A program made the translations under genes and the position numbers. A DNA stretch of 58,455 bases from an uncultured Spirochaetales bacterium (GTDB lineage Bacteria > Spirochaetota > Spirochaetia > Sphaerochaetales > Sphaerochaetaceae): the NCBI GenBank assembly GCA_944390865.1, contig CALXRC010000012.1, forward strand, positions 1 to 58,455, written 5' to 3'. The notes under the pieces were generated by a model. It saw only the letters and a program-made list of their open reading frames with translations. It made no database searches and was not told where the DNA came from. Shown here piece by piece: positions 42,228 through 51,414 of this stretch. Numbering within the stretch: the stretch's first letter is position 1; the number at the start of each line of letters is the position of its first letter.

Positions 42228-43084
42228 TGAAGAATATCGAAAGCCCTGAGCATTGAAATCCTGAGCTGGCTCTGGAAGCGGGGACTGGCAGATGCGACAA
42301 AACTTTCCACCTCTGCCTTTGTCTTCGGAAGAGAGAGTGCGAACTTCAGCAGAAGATGCTTGTCCAGCACGTAAAATGAAGGTACGTTGAAGCGTCTTGC
42401 AACAGCATCACGGGCAAGATAGTACTGCTTCACAGCCTGCCGCTCAGCTTTGTTCATCCTGCGCCAGTCTCCAAGCCCTGTCCACCCTGGCCTGCCGGCC
42501 TTCGGCTTTGTCCGCTCTGCCATTGTCTGAGCACAGAGTTTTTCCAGCCTGGCTTTTCTGACTCTGCTGTACAGGACATCTTCCAGTGAAAAAAGGTTTT
42601 CCACATCTGAAAGGGCATATTCAAGCTGGGCATCTGACAAAGGACGCTTTGTCCAGTCGGTCTGCTGCAGCTGCTTCTTACCGGCCGGATCTATTGCAGT
42701 ATCAAGTCCCAGAAGCTCCTTTTCAAGGCTGATCAGGTTTGATTTGAATCCGAGAGCCATGGCATACACCCTCACATCGCAGATGTTCGCGATCCCGACA
42801 GAATACTTCTTGAAGACAAGGGCATTGTCTGACTGGCAGTCAAACCAGACTTTTTTCACGGGAGAGAGGAAAAACCCGATAAGACTTTCTCTCGATACAG
42901 CATTGGAACGCGGATCAATGATATAAAACCCGGAGCCGTCATATATCTGAATAAGGCATAAATGCTCTCCATAGATATGGAGGTTGAACTCACACTCAAA
43001 ATCAACTGCAATACGTTCACATTTATTCCACTTCTCAATCATGAGGCAAAGAGAAGCTGAATCGCTTATTAAACTATAGGTCAT
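42218..43084 (-). CDS. RNase D-like 3'-5' exonuclease
   Basis: About 288 residues with a DEDD exonuclease domain: VDFECEFN (motif I), WFDCQSDNALVF (motif II) and YALSDVENL (motif III, Y-x3-D form). An HRDC-like helical region follows (RRMNKAERQAVKQYYLARD, RFNVPSFYVL). Acts in RNA 3' end trimming in homologues. I use the ATG at 43084 (TYSLISDSASLC); upstream sequence reads as leader. Converges with xanthine dehydrogenase and the ends overlap by 10 bases. Confidence 0.9.
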   Translation of the reverse strand: MTYSLISDSASLCLMIEKWNKCERIAVDFECEFNLHIYGEHLCLIQIYDGSGFYIIDPRSNAVSRESLIGFFLSPVKKVWFDCQSDNALVFKKYSVGIANICDVRVYAMALGFKSNLISLEKELLGLDTAIDPAGKKQLQQTDWTKRPLSDAQLEYALSDVENLFSLEDVLYSRVRKARLEKLCAQTMAERTKPKAGRPGWTGLGDWRRMNKAERQAVKQYYLARDAVARRFNVPSFYVLDKHLLLKFALSLPKTKAEVESFVASASPRFQSQLRISMLRAFDILHQG

Positions 43085-43139
43085 GCAGGAATGATACCAA
43101 AATAAACTGATGTGGTCATTTGTCTCATTGTCGGTTATC

Positions 43140-43787
43140 ATGAAGCTGGATATGGACAGACACAGAAAAGTATTGGCAATACAGATAATCTTTTCAGCAT
43201 ACCTTCTGCTGACGCTTGTAATCGACCGAATCATCGGTGTCAGCTACAGCATTACAGTCTACTCTCTCATCGGGCTGATTATAGTCAACATATTTGATCC
43301 TTTTTTCAGAAAAGCATTGAAAACAGAGTTAAGCTTTCCTGTAATCTTCATTGACCTGCTGTTTGCGGTGACAGGCACTTATACAGGGAACCGCTTCGAT
43401 CTGTACCACAGGTTTTTCATGTATGACATCATTCTGCATTTTCTGTCAGGGATACTGATTGTCCTGACCTTGTATGAGGTGCTCTTTCCGCAGAGAATGC
43501 TGAAAGTCACAGGCCTTGGCTACAGGCTGTTTATCATTGCCCTTGCCGGAATAGCCGGAGCTGCAGTATGGGAGATATGCGAATTCTTCCTGGATATTAT
43601 CTCAGGTCAGGATGTCCAGAGAAACCTGCTCGCCGAGTGGGAGATCTTCGGATGCGCCTGGCAGAATTCAGGGCTCAAGGATACAATGAATGATATTATA
43701 AACGGTACCGCAGGAGCCCTGGTTGGCTGCCTCATTCTCTTCATAGAGAACAAATGTCGGAAAGTCACTGACAAAAGCAATATTTGA
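43140..43787 (+). CDS. DUF2238-like membrane protein
   Basis: About 215 residues with five or six membrane segments. The conserved pattern MYDIILHFLSGI, YEVLFPQRM, AAVWEICEFFLDIISG and LKDTMNDIINGTAGALVG fits the DUF2238/YjdF group, whose role is unknown. The start may be 43110 or 43140; neither has a good ribosome-binding site. Upstream of thioredoxin on the same strand, but trxA has its own promoter. Confidence 0.7.
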   Translation: MKLDMDRHRKVLAIQIIFSAYLLLTLVIDRIIGVSYSITVYSLIGLIIVNIFDPFFRKALKTELSFPVIFIDLLFAVTGTYTGNRFDLYHRFFMYDIILHFLSGILIVLTLYEVLFPQRMLKVTGLGYRLFIIALAGIAGAAVWEICEFFLDIISGQDVQRNLLAEWEIFGCAWQNSGLKDTMNDIINGTAGALVGCLILFIENKCRKVTDKSNI

Positions 43788-43796
43788 TATTATATT
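43768..43796 (+). promoter_or_regulatory. trxA promoter
   Basis: CTGACA (43768-43773), 17 bases, TATATT (43791-43796), about 45 bases before the trxA ATG. It overlaps the last codons of the upstream gene. Confidence 0.55.
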
Positions 43797-43842
43797 AAAA
43801 TCAGTAATAATTACTGATAAGAAAAAACAAGGAGAGAAAAAT

Positions 43843-44151
43843 ATGGCAGTTATTCATGCATCACAAGCTGATTTTGATAACGTAGTCTTAAACGCAAAGG
43901 GGACAGTTCTTGTTGACTTCTTTGCCACATGGTGCGGCCCATGCAAGATGCTCGCTCCTGTACTTGAAAAAGTTGCAGACAAGCATCCTGATGTGAAGAT
44001 CGTAAAGGTTGATGTTGATCAGTCCAGTGATCTTGCTTCAAAGTACGGAGTCATGGGTGTTCCGACAATGATCGTATTCAAAGACGGACAGATTGCAAAC
44101 AAAGCAGTCGGATACAAGAACGAGGCTGGTGTTGAAGCAATGCTCGGCTGA
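43843..44151 (+). CDS. trxA: Thioredoxin
   Basis: Disulfide reductase of 102 residues. The active site WCGPCK follows LVDFFATW, with the cis-proline in GVPTMIVF and the GYKNE C-terminal region, all canonical. Ribosome-binding site AAGGAGAG. Followed by a strong terminator. Confidence 0.97.
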   Translation: MAVIHASQADFDNVVLNAKGTVLVDFFATWCGPCKMLAPVLEKVADKHPDVKIVKVDVDQSSDLASKYGVMGVPTMIVFKDGQIANKAVGYKNEAGVEAMLG

Positions 44152-44154
44152 ACT

Positions 44155-44180
44155 GCAAAGGGGCGCAATGCCCCTTTTGC
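44155..44180 (+). terminator. trxA terminator
   Basis: GCAAAGGGGC/GCCCCTTTTGC stem around a 5-base loop, then TTTAATG, just after the trxA stop. Confidence 0.85.
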
Positions 44181-44229
44181 TTTAATGACCGCCAGTAATA
44201 AGTGCAATATTACCAGAGAGTTTCATGCG

Positions 44230-44345
44230 CTTTAAAAATAACACGACTCCAAAGCACACGACATGTCAAAGTAACGTCTTTGACGAACCCTCACGAAAGG
44301 GTCTCCCGTCGAGGGAAAACATCCGGAAGGATGTTTTTTTTTATT
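44230..44345 (+). ncRNA. Candidate structured small RNA
   Basis: No protein frame is convincing here. The sequence folds as three neighbouring hairpins: GTCAAAG/CTTTGAC (44275-44292), ACCCTCACGAAAGGGT (44288-44304) and a final ACATCC-GGAA-GGATGT stem (about 44323-44340) followed by eight or more T. CTCCCGTC and GAGGG next to the second hairpin could pair back to it. A multi-hairpin unit ending in an intrinsic terminator, with its own gap after the trxA terminator, looks like a small RNA or 3' regulatory RNA. Family not recognised; promoter not obvious. Confidence 0.45.
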
Positions 44346-44402
44346 TTACCATCCCAAGAACTGTCTATGTAAAAAAAAGCTTACACAAACAGCATTTATT
44401 TC

Positions 44403-44567
44403 TCAGGCCAGCACAAGCAGCATTCCGATTGCAGTCAGCCCGATTGCTATCATCGCAATCAGAATATCATTGATCCTGCTTGACCTGAGATCCTCTTCCA
44501 GTGCCACAGCCATATCTTCCAGGGTGAACACATCTTCACATGCAGAGTTCTTTTCTTTCATCATCAT
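44403..44567 (-). CDS. Small tail-anchored membrane protein
   Basis: A 54-residue frame: acidic N-terminus (EDVFTLEDMAVALEEDL), then DILIAMIAIGLTAIGMLLVLA ending the protein with one membrane helix. A GGAAGGG site precedes three consecutive ATG codons. The tail-anchored layout and good start make it more credible than most short frames. A zinc-ribbon-like CPSC on the same strand just upstream (about 44600) lacks a clear start and is not called. Function unknown. Confidence 0.5.
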   Translation of the reverse strand: MMMKEKNSACEDVFTLEDMAVALEEDLRSSRINDILIAMIAIGLTAIGMLLVLA

Positions 44568-44668
44568 TTTCCCTTCCTTCAGGCATGATGATAACCCCGC
44601 AGCTGGGACATATGCTGTCCCACTTAAAAATATTACTGTTTAAATCAGTACATAATGCCAAGCTTGTC

Positions 44669-45604
44669 TTAACAGGACTGATTAGAAAGACCTTCCCGGA
44701 AAGCCAGCGCTCTGACTTTTGCCTTATAGGAATCAACAAATGATTTGGGAGAAACCGGTTCTGCCTCATCGCCGAAAGACAGGACTGCAGGAACAAGCTC
44801 TTCAATGGATGCAGACTTGACAGTCAGCAGCAGCGATCCGTCCCCGGGGTATTCCATTTTCTGGTCACTGCTCCAGACTTGCGTAGACACAATGCGGGCG
44901 GCATTGCCCGTAAAGCGGATTCTGTACTCAGCCAGAGAACCGGTGAGATAAATGCCATAACCAGAGTCAGAAATCTGGATATCATGCGTCATCGGCTCTC
45001 CCGTGGTGCGTGCGGATAAAATTCTGGAAAGATGGAAAGTCCTGACATCCTCTCTCCTGTGGTCATAGGCTATGACATACCAGGTGTTATTGTAGTTTAT
45101 CAGCTTTCTTGGCTCTATTGTCCGCTCTGATATCTCATCTTTCAGCGATGAGTATTCAATCTCGACACAGGTGTTCTCACTGAAAGCATCAATGATTGTC
45201 GAAAGCGTCTCCCAGTCCGGAACATCAATATTCTGGCTGCGGTATTCAACACGGTCAAGCACGCGCCTGACATCATCAGATATGCCGCTGTACAGCGAAG
45301 TCAGGATCTCCTGCTCAAAGTATTTTCCCAGTTTGATCTTGCTGAAAAGGCTCTTGAGATAGGCACCCATTATGATCATGCGCTCATCGGTGTTGGTGTA
45401 GCTTTCCCATATTGATGTCAGCTGGTATTTCTTCGTTTTCCAGTTGTATGAGACAGGAGCATGCATCTGATCTCTCAGATACTCAATGTCACGGGCAGCC
45501 TGACGGCGGGAAACTTCAAAGGCTGAGGTGATCTCATTAAGGCTCACTCCTCCCTTATGGTTCAGGCATCTGATTATAAACTGGATTCTGACGCTCTGGC
45601 TCAT
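44669..45604 (-). CDS. WYL-domain transcriptional regulator
   Basis: Regulator of about 311 residues. The N-terminal winged helix-turn-helix reads SLNEITSAFEVSRRQAARDIEYLRD. The WYL domain follows (about residues 130-200): KLINYNNTWYVIAYDHRREDVRTF. A C-terminal WCX-like part follows (SADQKMEYPGDGSLLL region). WYL domains often bind nucleic acid or small ligands and control defence, DNA repair or metabolism. Start 45604 (SQSVRIQFIIRCL). Its gene begins just past the terminator of the ABC operon and may be co-regulated or act on it. Confidence 0.9.
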   Translation of the reverse strand: MSQSVRIQFIIRCLNHKGGVSLNEITSAFEVSRRQAARDIEYLRDQMHAPVSYNWKTKKYQLTSIWESYTNTDERMIIMGAYLKSLFSKIKLGKYFEQEILTSLYSGISDDVRRVLDRVEYRSQNIDVPDWETLSTIIDAFSENTCVEIEYSSLKDEISERTIEPRKLINYNNTWYVIAYDHRREDVRTFHLSRILSARTTGEPMTHDIQISDSGYGIYLTGSLAEYRIRFTGNAARIVSTQVWSSDQKMEYPGDGSLLLTVKSASIEELVPAVLSFGDEAEPVSPKSFVDSYKAKVRALAFREGLSNQSC

Positions 45605-45605
45605 G

Positions 45606-45645
45606 AAAAAAGACCCTGCGGTGAAGTATATCACAACAGGGTCTT
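45606..45645 (-). terminator. ABC operon terminator
   Basis: AGACCCTG/CAGGGTCT stem (45611-45618 with 45637-45644) and, on the minus strand, TTTTTTCATG after it. It ends the transporter operon just before the WYL gene. Confidence 0.8.
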
Positions 45646-45666
45646 ATTGCAAGCTCTTGACGTCTG

Positions 45667-46134
45667 TCAGAAGGATGAGAAGCTTGCTGTATCGTCCAGA
45701 ACGACTGTATTGTCCTCTGGGGATGAAGATGAAGGCGTTGCCTGGCTTTCAAAATGTGTCAGCCAGGTGCTCTGAGGCGCATTCATATCAGCCATGAAAG
45801 TCGGAACAGATAGCAGCATCATATCTTCATTGAGAGGGATGCTGATATTGAAGCTCACTGCCAGCATCTGGCCGGAAGCCTCATCTTCCCACTGAAGGGA
45901 AATGTTGTGCTTCTGTCCCATGACGACAAACTGCTCTCTCATCATTCTTGACATATCAAGATAGTCAGAACCGTCAACAGAAACCCAGAACTCATCAAGC
46001 GCTCTGTAATCGCCGCTTGAGAAATTGTCTATCAGGATTGTGTGCTGCTTTCCGACAAAGAACATCACAACGCCGAGGATGATTATCACAAGAACAGCAC
46101 CGAGTCTGATAAAAAGCTTTCTTGTCACTTTCAT
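45667..46134 (-). CDS. DUF6672-like membrane-anchored protein
   Basis: 155 residues: one N-terminal membrane helix (LGAVLVIIILGVVMFFVG) and an extracytoplasmic domain with beta character, ending in a Ser-rich tail. It resembles DUF6672 proteins that I recall following similar ABC permeases in spirochaetes; this is from memory. It begins 4 bases inside the end of the permease gene, so it belongs to the transporter operon and may assemble with it. Confidence 0.6.
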   Translation of the reverse strand: MKVTRKLFIRLGAVLVIIILGVVMFFVGKQHTILIDNFSSGDYRALDEFWVSVDGSDYLDMSRMMREQFVVMGQKHNISLQWEDEASGQMLAVSFNISIPLNEDMMLLSVPTFMADMNAPQSTWLTHFESQATPSSSSPEDNTVVLDDTASFSSF

Positions 46135-47243
46135 ACAGCCACCTCCTCGCCTTTCTCAAGCGCGATGCGCTCTGCCCTTCTCTTTCTCATCTCATACAGG
46201 ACAAGAGCAAGAGTGATGACGCCATAGCTCACGAATACTCTGAAGTACTCGCCAAGCTGAGCCTCTCCAATGAGGTTCCTTCCAACCGTAGGTGCAATTG
46301 TGAACATCAGGTGGAACAGGATGATTCCAATGAACACGTTCCTGATGTTTGCCTTGTCAACGCTCGCGCCGCCGACAAGCAGAGCCGCAATTGAGAACAT
46401 TCCGATCTGTGAGTGGCTGTTGTAAGTGTTGAGCGTTCCGATGTTCTGCAGGTAGATGATCATTCCGTAGCCGGCAAAGACAGTTGAGAGAATGATGGAA
46501 AGAACCCTTGTCCTCTCAACCTTGATGCCTGCCTGGCGGGCAACTTCCATGTCCTGACCGACAGCCCTCATGTCCTGTCCAAGCTTTGTTCTCCTGAACC
46601 ATATGATGATGAGACAGAAGATGGCGACAAGAATCAGAGTGGCAACAGGAACGCTGGCACCGAAGATGTTGAACGGGATCAGATTGTCCAGACTCTTTCT
46701 CATGCTCTCAAGGTTGACAGTATTTCTGATTCCGTAGCCTCTTGGGAGGATGAGCTCTGAAGAGGAGATAGGAATGAGAGAACCCATCAGGTAAAGGACA
46801 AACAGCTGATAGACACCGTTCATGAAGAAGCCGATGATATAGCTGGTGACCATTTCCCTGCCCTTTGCATGGTTCAGGATAGTGCCGCACATATATCCGA
46901 GAATGATGGATATAGGTGTGGAGATAATTGCGGCGAGCACCATGCCCGGGATGCCGACAACAGACCAGTCAGAGACAAAGATCAGACCAATCTGGCCTGC
47001 CATGGCACCGAGTGTCATGCCGAAGTTCAGACCCATGCCGGCCATGACCGGAATAAGCAGGGAGAGAACAAGGAATGAGTTTCTTCCCAGACGGGAAAGG
47101 ATCTCATTGAGCAGATAGCTTCCGGAATAACCGGAAAGAGGAATGCCAACAGCACAGATACAGATGAAGAGTATCGGTACGATATTGTTGATGATCAGTT
47201 CCTTGACAGAAATGTTCTTCATGTTGATTTCAGGCTTTGTCAT
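46131..47243 (-). CDS. ABC transporter permease
   Basis: Permease of 370 residues with about eight to nine membrane segments of the BMP/branched-chain type (PF02653). The region RQAGIKVERTRVLSIILSTVFAGYGMIIYLQNIGT and ALLVGGASVDKANIRNVFIG is typical. It follows the other permease with overlapping ends (4 bases), so the two should form a heterodimeric channel. Confidence 0.92.
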   Translation of the reverse strand: MTKPEINMKNISVKELIINNIVPILFICICAVGIPLSGYSGSYLLNEILSRLGRNSFLVLSLLIPVMAGMGLNFGMTLGAMAGQIGLIFVSDWSVVGIPGMVLAAIISTPISIILGYMCGTILNHAKGREMVTSYIIGFFMNGVYQLFVLYLMGSLIPISSSELILPRGYGIRNTVNLESMRKSLDNLIPFNIFGASVPVATLILVAIFCLIIIWFRRTKLGQDMRAVGQDMEVARQAGIKVERTRVLSIILSTVFAGYGMIIYLQNIGTLNTYNSHSQIGMFSIAALLVGGASVDKANIRNVFIGIILFHLMFTIAPTVGRNLIGEAQLGEYFRVFVSYGVITLALVLYEMRKRRAERIALEKGEEVAV

Positions 47244-48298
47244 CTTGTCACCTCCTGCTTTCTTGTGAGTGCATAGAGGATCATGCCGTTGGAAACGATG
47301 ATTCTGATGACCTCAGACACATCTGTCTGGATGAGGCCGTTTGTGACACTCGGGGTCATTGTCAGAATACCCTGGAACAGCAGTGTTCCGATGACAACGT
47401 TAGCGATAGATGCCTTGTTCACGCTGGCACCGCCCAGAAGGACAGCACTGACGGCAGGCATGGCCATATTGAACGGCCCCATGTACAGCTGGATGAATCC
47501 GAATGACTGTTCATAAACGATGATTCCTACAGCGCCAAGCCATGTGGAAAGCACGACGGAAAGGATTCTCATCCTGTCGACATTAACGCCGCTTGCCGTA
47601 GCAAAGACAGGGTTTGAGCCTGCAGCTGTCATTGCAGTTCCGGTCTTCGTTCTCAAAAAGAGCCAGACAAGAAGCGACAGCAGGGCAAAGAAGAGGATTG
47701 TGCCTGTCGGAATCACAAGATGTCCGATCTCGATCCTGAGGAAGTTGTCAAGGACTCCGCCATAATAGTCAGCGACAGAGATCGTTGTCCTCAATCCGGT
47801 TCCGGCATAACCCCATACCATTGTCGGAGAGTCATAAGGAAGCAGCAGCCACATGATGCACATGAATGCAACAGATGAGAAACCGACATAAGTCGCAATC
47901 ATCATCTCGCCGCCCTTAACCTTGTTCAGCAGGACACCGTAGCCGGCACCGAGAATGACTGCAAACGGTGTTGCGAGCACAATGGCCATCAGAAAGCTTG
48001 TGAAGCCTGCATAGCCGAACTCAATTGACATTGTCGCACCCAGCAGGCCCGAGATGATTCCAAGCGGAAGTCCGAAGTTGAGTCCGCAGCCGGAGTGCAC
48101 CATCGGAACCATTGCCAGAACCAGAACAGCATTCATTCCAAAACGGGTGAACATGTTGGACAGGCCGCTTGCAACATTTACTCCTGCAAAAGGAGCGATG
48201 ACGAACATCAGCAGCAGGAAGCCTGTAATGATGAGCCTCGGCAGTCCGAATGACTTGATCATCGGCACAGCCTTAGCCTTGACTGTATTTAGATCCAT
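47240..48298 (-). CDS. ABC transporter permease
   Basis: Paralogous permease of 352 residues with the same layout: VFATASGVNVDRMRILSVVLSTWLGAVGIIVYEQS, VLLGGASVNKASIANVVIGTLLFQG. Its start meets the stop of the ATPase gene. Pairs with the downstream permease. Confidence 0.92.
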   Translation of the reverse strand: MDLNTVKAKAVPMIKSFGLPRLIITGFLLLMFVIAPFAGVNVASGLSNMFTRFGMNAVLVLAMVPMVHSGCGLNFGLPLGIISGLLGATMSIEFGYAGFTSFLMAIVLATPFAVILGAGYGVLLNKVKGGEMMIATYVGFSSVAFMCIMWLLLPYDSPTMVWGYAGTGLRTTISVADYYGGVLDNFLRIEIGHLVIPTGTILFFALLSLLVWLFLRTKTGTAMTAAGSNPVFATASGVNVDRMRILSVVLSTWLGAVGIIVYEQSFGFIQLYMGPFNMAMPAVSAVLLGGASVNKASIANVVIGTLLFQGILTMTPSVTNGLIQTDVSEVIRIIVSNGMILYALTRKQEVTR

Positions 48299-49920
48299 TA
48301 TTCTCTGGCCTCCTTCATTTCACCAAGCATGAGGACACCGAATTCCTCGCTGGAAGCTGTTGCGTTGAGCGTTCCTGCGATAGAACCATCATGGACAATT
48401 GCAATACGGTCGCAAATACTTCTCAGCTCTTCAAGCTCTGAAGAAACCATGATGATAGTTGTACCGTTTTCCTCGTTGTATTTTCTCAGCGCCTCAAGCA
48501 CCAGTGCCTTCGCACCGACATCAATGCCTCTGGTAGGCTCAGAGACAAAGAGCAGTTTCGGCTCAAGGGCAAAAGCCTTAGCAAGACAGATCTTCTGCTG
48601 GTTTCCGCCGGAAAGCTGGCGTGCCCTCTGCTTTGTTGATGTGCACTTGATCTGCAGAAGGTCAACATACTCTTCCGTGACTTTCCTGATGGCCTCATTG
48701 TCACGGAACTTGATCGGGCCGTATTTTTTCAGGAAGCGGTTCTTGACCTGCATCGCACCGAAGGCAACATTCCATTCGAGGCTTTCATCAAGCAGAAGCC
48801 CTACGCCCCTTCTGTCTTCAGATACAAAGGCGAGGCCGGAAGTCAGAGGATCAGAAGGATTGTTGAGCTTGAGAGACTTGCCTTCAAACTCAACACTGCC
48901 GCTGGCAAGATAGAGTCCCATAATTCCGTTGGGAACACCGATCTTGCCCTGTCCGGCAAGACCTCCAAGGCCAAAGATTTCTCCTTTTCTGACTTCAAAG
49001 GAGACATTTTTGACCATTTCACCTGGCATTTCAACCTTGAGGTTCTCTACTTTCAGAACTATCTCATCGCTGACAGTCCTGTCTGCCTTCACAACCCTTT
49101 CCTGCTTGACAGAGCGTCCGACCATCCATGAAGCGATTTTCTGGACATCAGCCTCACTCTTGTCAACGTGGCGGATAATCAGGCCGTCTCTCATGACCAT
49201 GATTGAGTCACAGACATCAATGATCTCCTGCAGACGGTGGGAAATGAAGATAATGGCAATCCCGGCCTCAGAAAGCATCTTCATGGCTTTGAGCAGCGCG
49301 ACAGCCTCATGCTCGGAAAGAACCGCAGTAGGCTCGTCCAGAACCAGCAGCCTGATACTGCTTGCACCGCCTTCTTTCTTGTCATCTTCCTTGCTCAGCT
49401 CTCTGGCAATTTCTGTGAACTGCTTATAGCCGACCGGAAGTCCGGAAATCTTTTTATTTGCGTCGAGTTCGACTCCGAGCCTTTCAATTGCCTTCAGAGC
49501 CCTTCTCTGCATTTCTTTCCTGTCTAATGTATTGAGCCTCTTGCCGAAAAGCTCGCTCATCACGCTGTACTTTTCAGGCTCTCTGTTTAAAAGGATATTC
49601 TCGCCAACTGTAAAATCTGGGATGAGGGAGAATTCCTGATGGACCATTCCGATGCCAGCTTTGATAGCATCTTCTGAAGAATTGAATGTTACCTTTTTAC
49701 CATCAATAAGAATCTCACCGCCATAACCGCCGGTCTCTCTGATCTCGTCCATTCCGAACAGAATCTTCATCAGAGTGCTCTTTCCGGCACCGTTCTCACC
49801 GACCAATCCCAGAATTTCACCGGGATAAAGCTTGAAATTGATATCATTGAGAACTTTGTTGCCTGAGAATTCCTTGCTTATTCCCTTCATTTCAAGAAGG
49901 GGTGTAGAAGAATATTCCAT
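48298..49920 (-). CDS. Sugar/nucleoside-type ABC ATPase (two domains)
   Basis: 540 residues with tandem ATPase domains of the RbsA/YufO type. Domain 1: Walker A GENGAGKSTLMK, Walker B LLVLDEPTAVL. Domain 2: GLAGQGKIG instead of a full P-loop (glycine then isoleucine-glycine where KST is expected), signature LSGGNQQK, Walker B LLFVSEPTRGID. Second-domain degeneration is common in this class. It follows the binding protein gene after a stem-loop and precedes the two permeases. Confidence 0.93.
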   Translation of the reverse strand: MEYSSTPLLEMKGISKEFSGNKVLNDINFKLYPGEILGLVGENGAGKSTLMKILFGMDEIRETGGYGGEILIDGKKVTFNSSEDAIKAGIGMVHQEFSLIPDFTVGENILLNREPEKYSVMSELFGKRLNTLDRKEMQRRALKAIERLGVELDANKKISGLPVGYKQFTEIARELSKEDDKKEGGASSIRLLVLDEPTAVLSEHEAVALLKAMKMLSEAGIAIIFISHRLQEIIDVCDSIMVMRDGLIIRHVDKSEADVQKIASWMVGRSVKQERVVKADRTVSDEIVLKVENLKVEMPGEMVKNVSFEVRKGEIFGLGGLAGQGKIGVPNGIMGLYLASGSVEFEGKSLKLNNPSDPLTSGLAFVSEDRRGVGLLLDESLEWNVAFGAMQVKNRFLKKYGPIKFRDNEAIRKVTEEYVDLLQIKCTSTKQRARQLSGGNQQKICLAKAFALEPKLLFVSEPTRGIDVGAKALVLEALRKYNEENGTTIIMVSSELEELRSICDRIAIVHDGSIAGTLNATASSEEFGVLMLGEMKEARE

Positions 49921-49947
49921 TGCTAATTACCTTATTGGAAACAAAAT

Positions 49948-49973
49948 TCAAGGGGAGGCCAGCCTCCCCTTTC
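49948..49973 (-). terminator. Intercistronic hairpin (attenuator)
   Basis: AGGGGAGGC/GCCTCCCCT stem (49951-49970) between the binding-protein and ATPase genes, with only a weak T run after it on the minus strand. It may reduce transcription into the downstream genes or stabilise the binding-protein mRNA. Confidence 0.65.
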
Positions 49974-49995
49974 ATAATCTGCATTGAGTGGCAGT

Positions 49996-51279
49996 TTACT
50001 TTGTTGTGTAAGCCCAGTCTGGAACTTCGACATCGATGACGCCCATGTAGCCGCGGCCCATCACATATGTATCCTGGTAAACCAGGTAGAAGTTTCTCAG
50101 ACCAACACCTGTGTCAACGTTGACGTAGTTTGCACCACCCCATTCTGCACCAGGTGAATACTTGCCGTAAGCAGCCATGATGTCATCTCTGTTGAGAAGC
50201 TCGCTCTCTCCGCGGATAACATTGATTGCATGCTGACCGAGACCGGCAGAGACTGTGTAGCCATAGCTGTAAGCCCATGTGCCGAATCTGCCAGCACCGC
50301 CGCGCTCTACGATTGCGCTCTCAACTCTCTCGAGGATTGCAGGGAAATCACCGGCAACATCGCTGAGGTCAAGACCGAGAGCTCCAGGATAACCCATGAG
50401 CGGGCTCGGGAGGTCAGCTTCAATGAAGTATCCGCCGTATTCCATCAGCTGGCGGAGAAGAGGCTCTGTATGAGCATCATTTGTACAGAAGAATGCTGTG
50501 TTCTCGCCATACTGCTCGATCCAGGCTGGAGCCTGCTCGAGGATGTACTGCTGAGCACCTGCGATACCGACATCGCTTGTCGGGTCCGGAGCTGAGATAT
50601 CAACGAATGTCATTCCGAGCTCTTCACATGTCCTCATCATGATTGCTCTTCTTCTGGCCATTGTCTCCATTGCGAGGTGGCGCGGGAAGGAAATGTGAAC
50701 GAATGTGTCGCATCCGAGCTCATGAGCTGTATGAACCATGAGGTAACCGCGGGATACGAAGTCATTGTTACATACGAGGTCAGCGGCAGAAGCGATTACG
50801 CCCGGATCCTCGTGTGCCTCACCTGCGATGCAGATGATGTCTGGGCGGACTTCCTTGATTCTTCTGAAAGCTTCTGTTGTGCCAGGAACAGCCTGGTTGA
50901 CAATGACAGCCTTCATGAGCGGATCGTCAGCAAGACCTGCAATGACACTGATTGTTGTCTCCTGCTCTTCCATGAAGTTGTCAGGATATGTCAGATGCTG
51001 GATCATGCCGCCTTCGTCAACTGATCCGTATTCAGCGATAAGAGCCTCAGCACCTCTCAGATCATCTTCTGACTGAGAAACTGTACCTGTGACAATACCG
51101 ATATGGAATTCTTCAGGGACGTCAGTTGCTGTGCTGCTGTCTGCTGCTGGAGTTGTTGCCGCTGCAGTTACAGGAGCTGCTGTTGTGACAGTCACTCCAG
51201 TTGATTCACTTGAACCGCCTGCATAAACAAATGAACAGGCAACGAGAAGTGAAAGAACTAACAAGCCGAGTTTTTTCAT
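49996..51279 (-). CDS. DUF3798 substrate-binding protein
   Basis: Exported protein of 427 residues. A signal peptide (KKLGLLVLSLLVACSFVYA then GGSSES) is followed by a periplasmic binding fold with FHIGIVTGTVSQSEDD, ALIAEYGSVDEGGMIQHLTYPD and NDFVSRGYLMVHTAHELGCD. I match it to DUF3798, a family linked to ABC uptake systems of unknown cargo. With the ATPase, two permeases and the DUF6672-like protein it forms a complete uptake operon. The substrate cannot be read from the sequence. Confidence 0.85.
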   Translation of the reverse strand: MKKLGLLVLSLLVACSFVYAGGSSESTGVTVTTAAPVTAAATTPAADSSTATDVPEEFHIGIVTGTVSQSEDDLRGAEALIAEYGSVDEGGMIQHLTYPDNFMEEQETTISVIAGLADDPLMKAVIVNQAVPGTTEAFRRIKEVRPDIICIAGEAHEDPGVIASAADLVCNNDFVSRGYLMVHTAHELGCDTFVHISFPRHLAMETMARRRAIMMRTCEELGMTFVDISAPDPTSDVGIAGAQQYILEQAPAWIEQYGENTAFFCTNDAHTEPLLRQLMEYGGYFIEADLPSPLMGYPGALGLDLSDVAGDFPAILERVESAIVERGGAGRFGTWAYSYGYTVSAGLGQHAINVIRGESELLNRDDIMAAYGKYSPGAEWGGANYVNVDTGVGLRNFYLVYQDTYVMGRGYMGVIDVEVPDWAYTTK

Positions 51280-51414
51280 ATGTCCTCCGTTTAGGTTGTT
51301 TTGGAGACACCTTAAACCTTACAGAAAAAAAATTCTACAGGTTTGAGTAAATTAATTACATTTTTATTCGGTGAAAATGCAGAATTATGTATAGCAGCTG
51401 AAACATTGGAAAGC

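Noticed and set aside
44275..44304. Guanidine-II (mini-ykkC) riboswitch
   Set aside because: One hairpin has ACGA in its loop but the loop length and the second matching hairpin required by that class are not present, and no transporter gene follows.
44536..44805. 89-aa minus-strand frame with a CPSC motif
   Set aside because: Its first half overlaps the end of the WYL gene, and the CPSC part alone has no good start codon; too weak to call.
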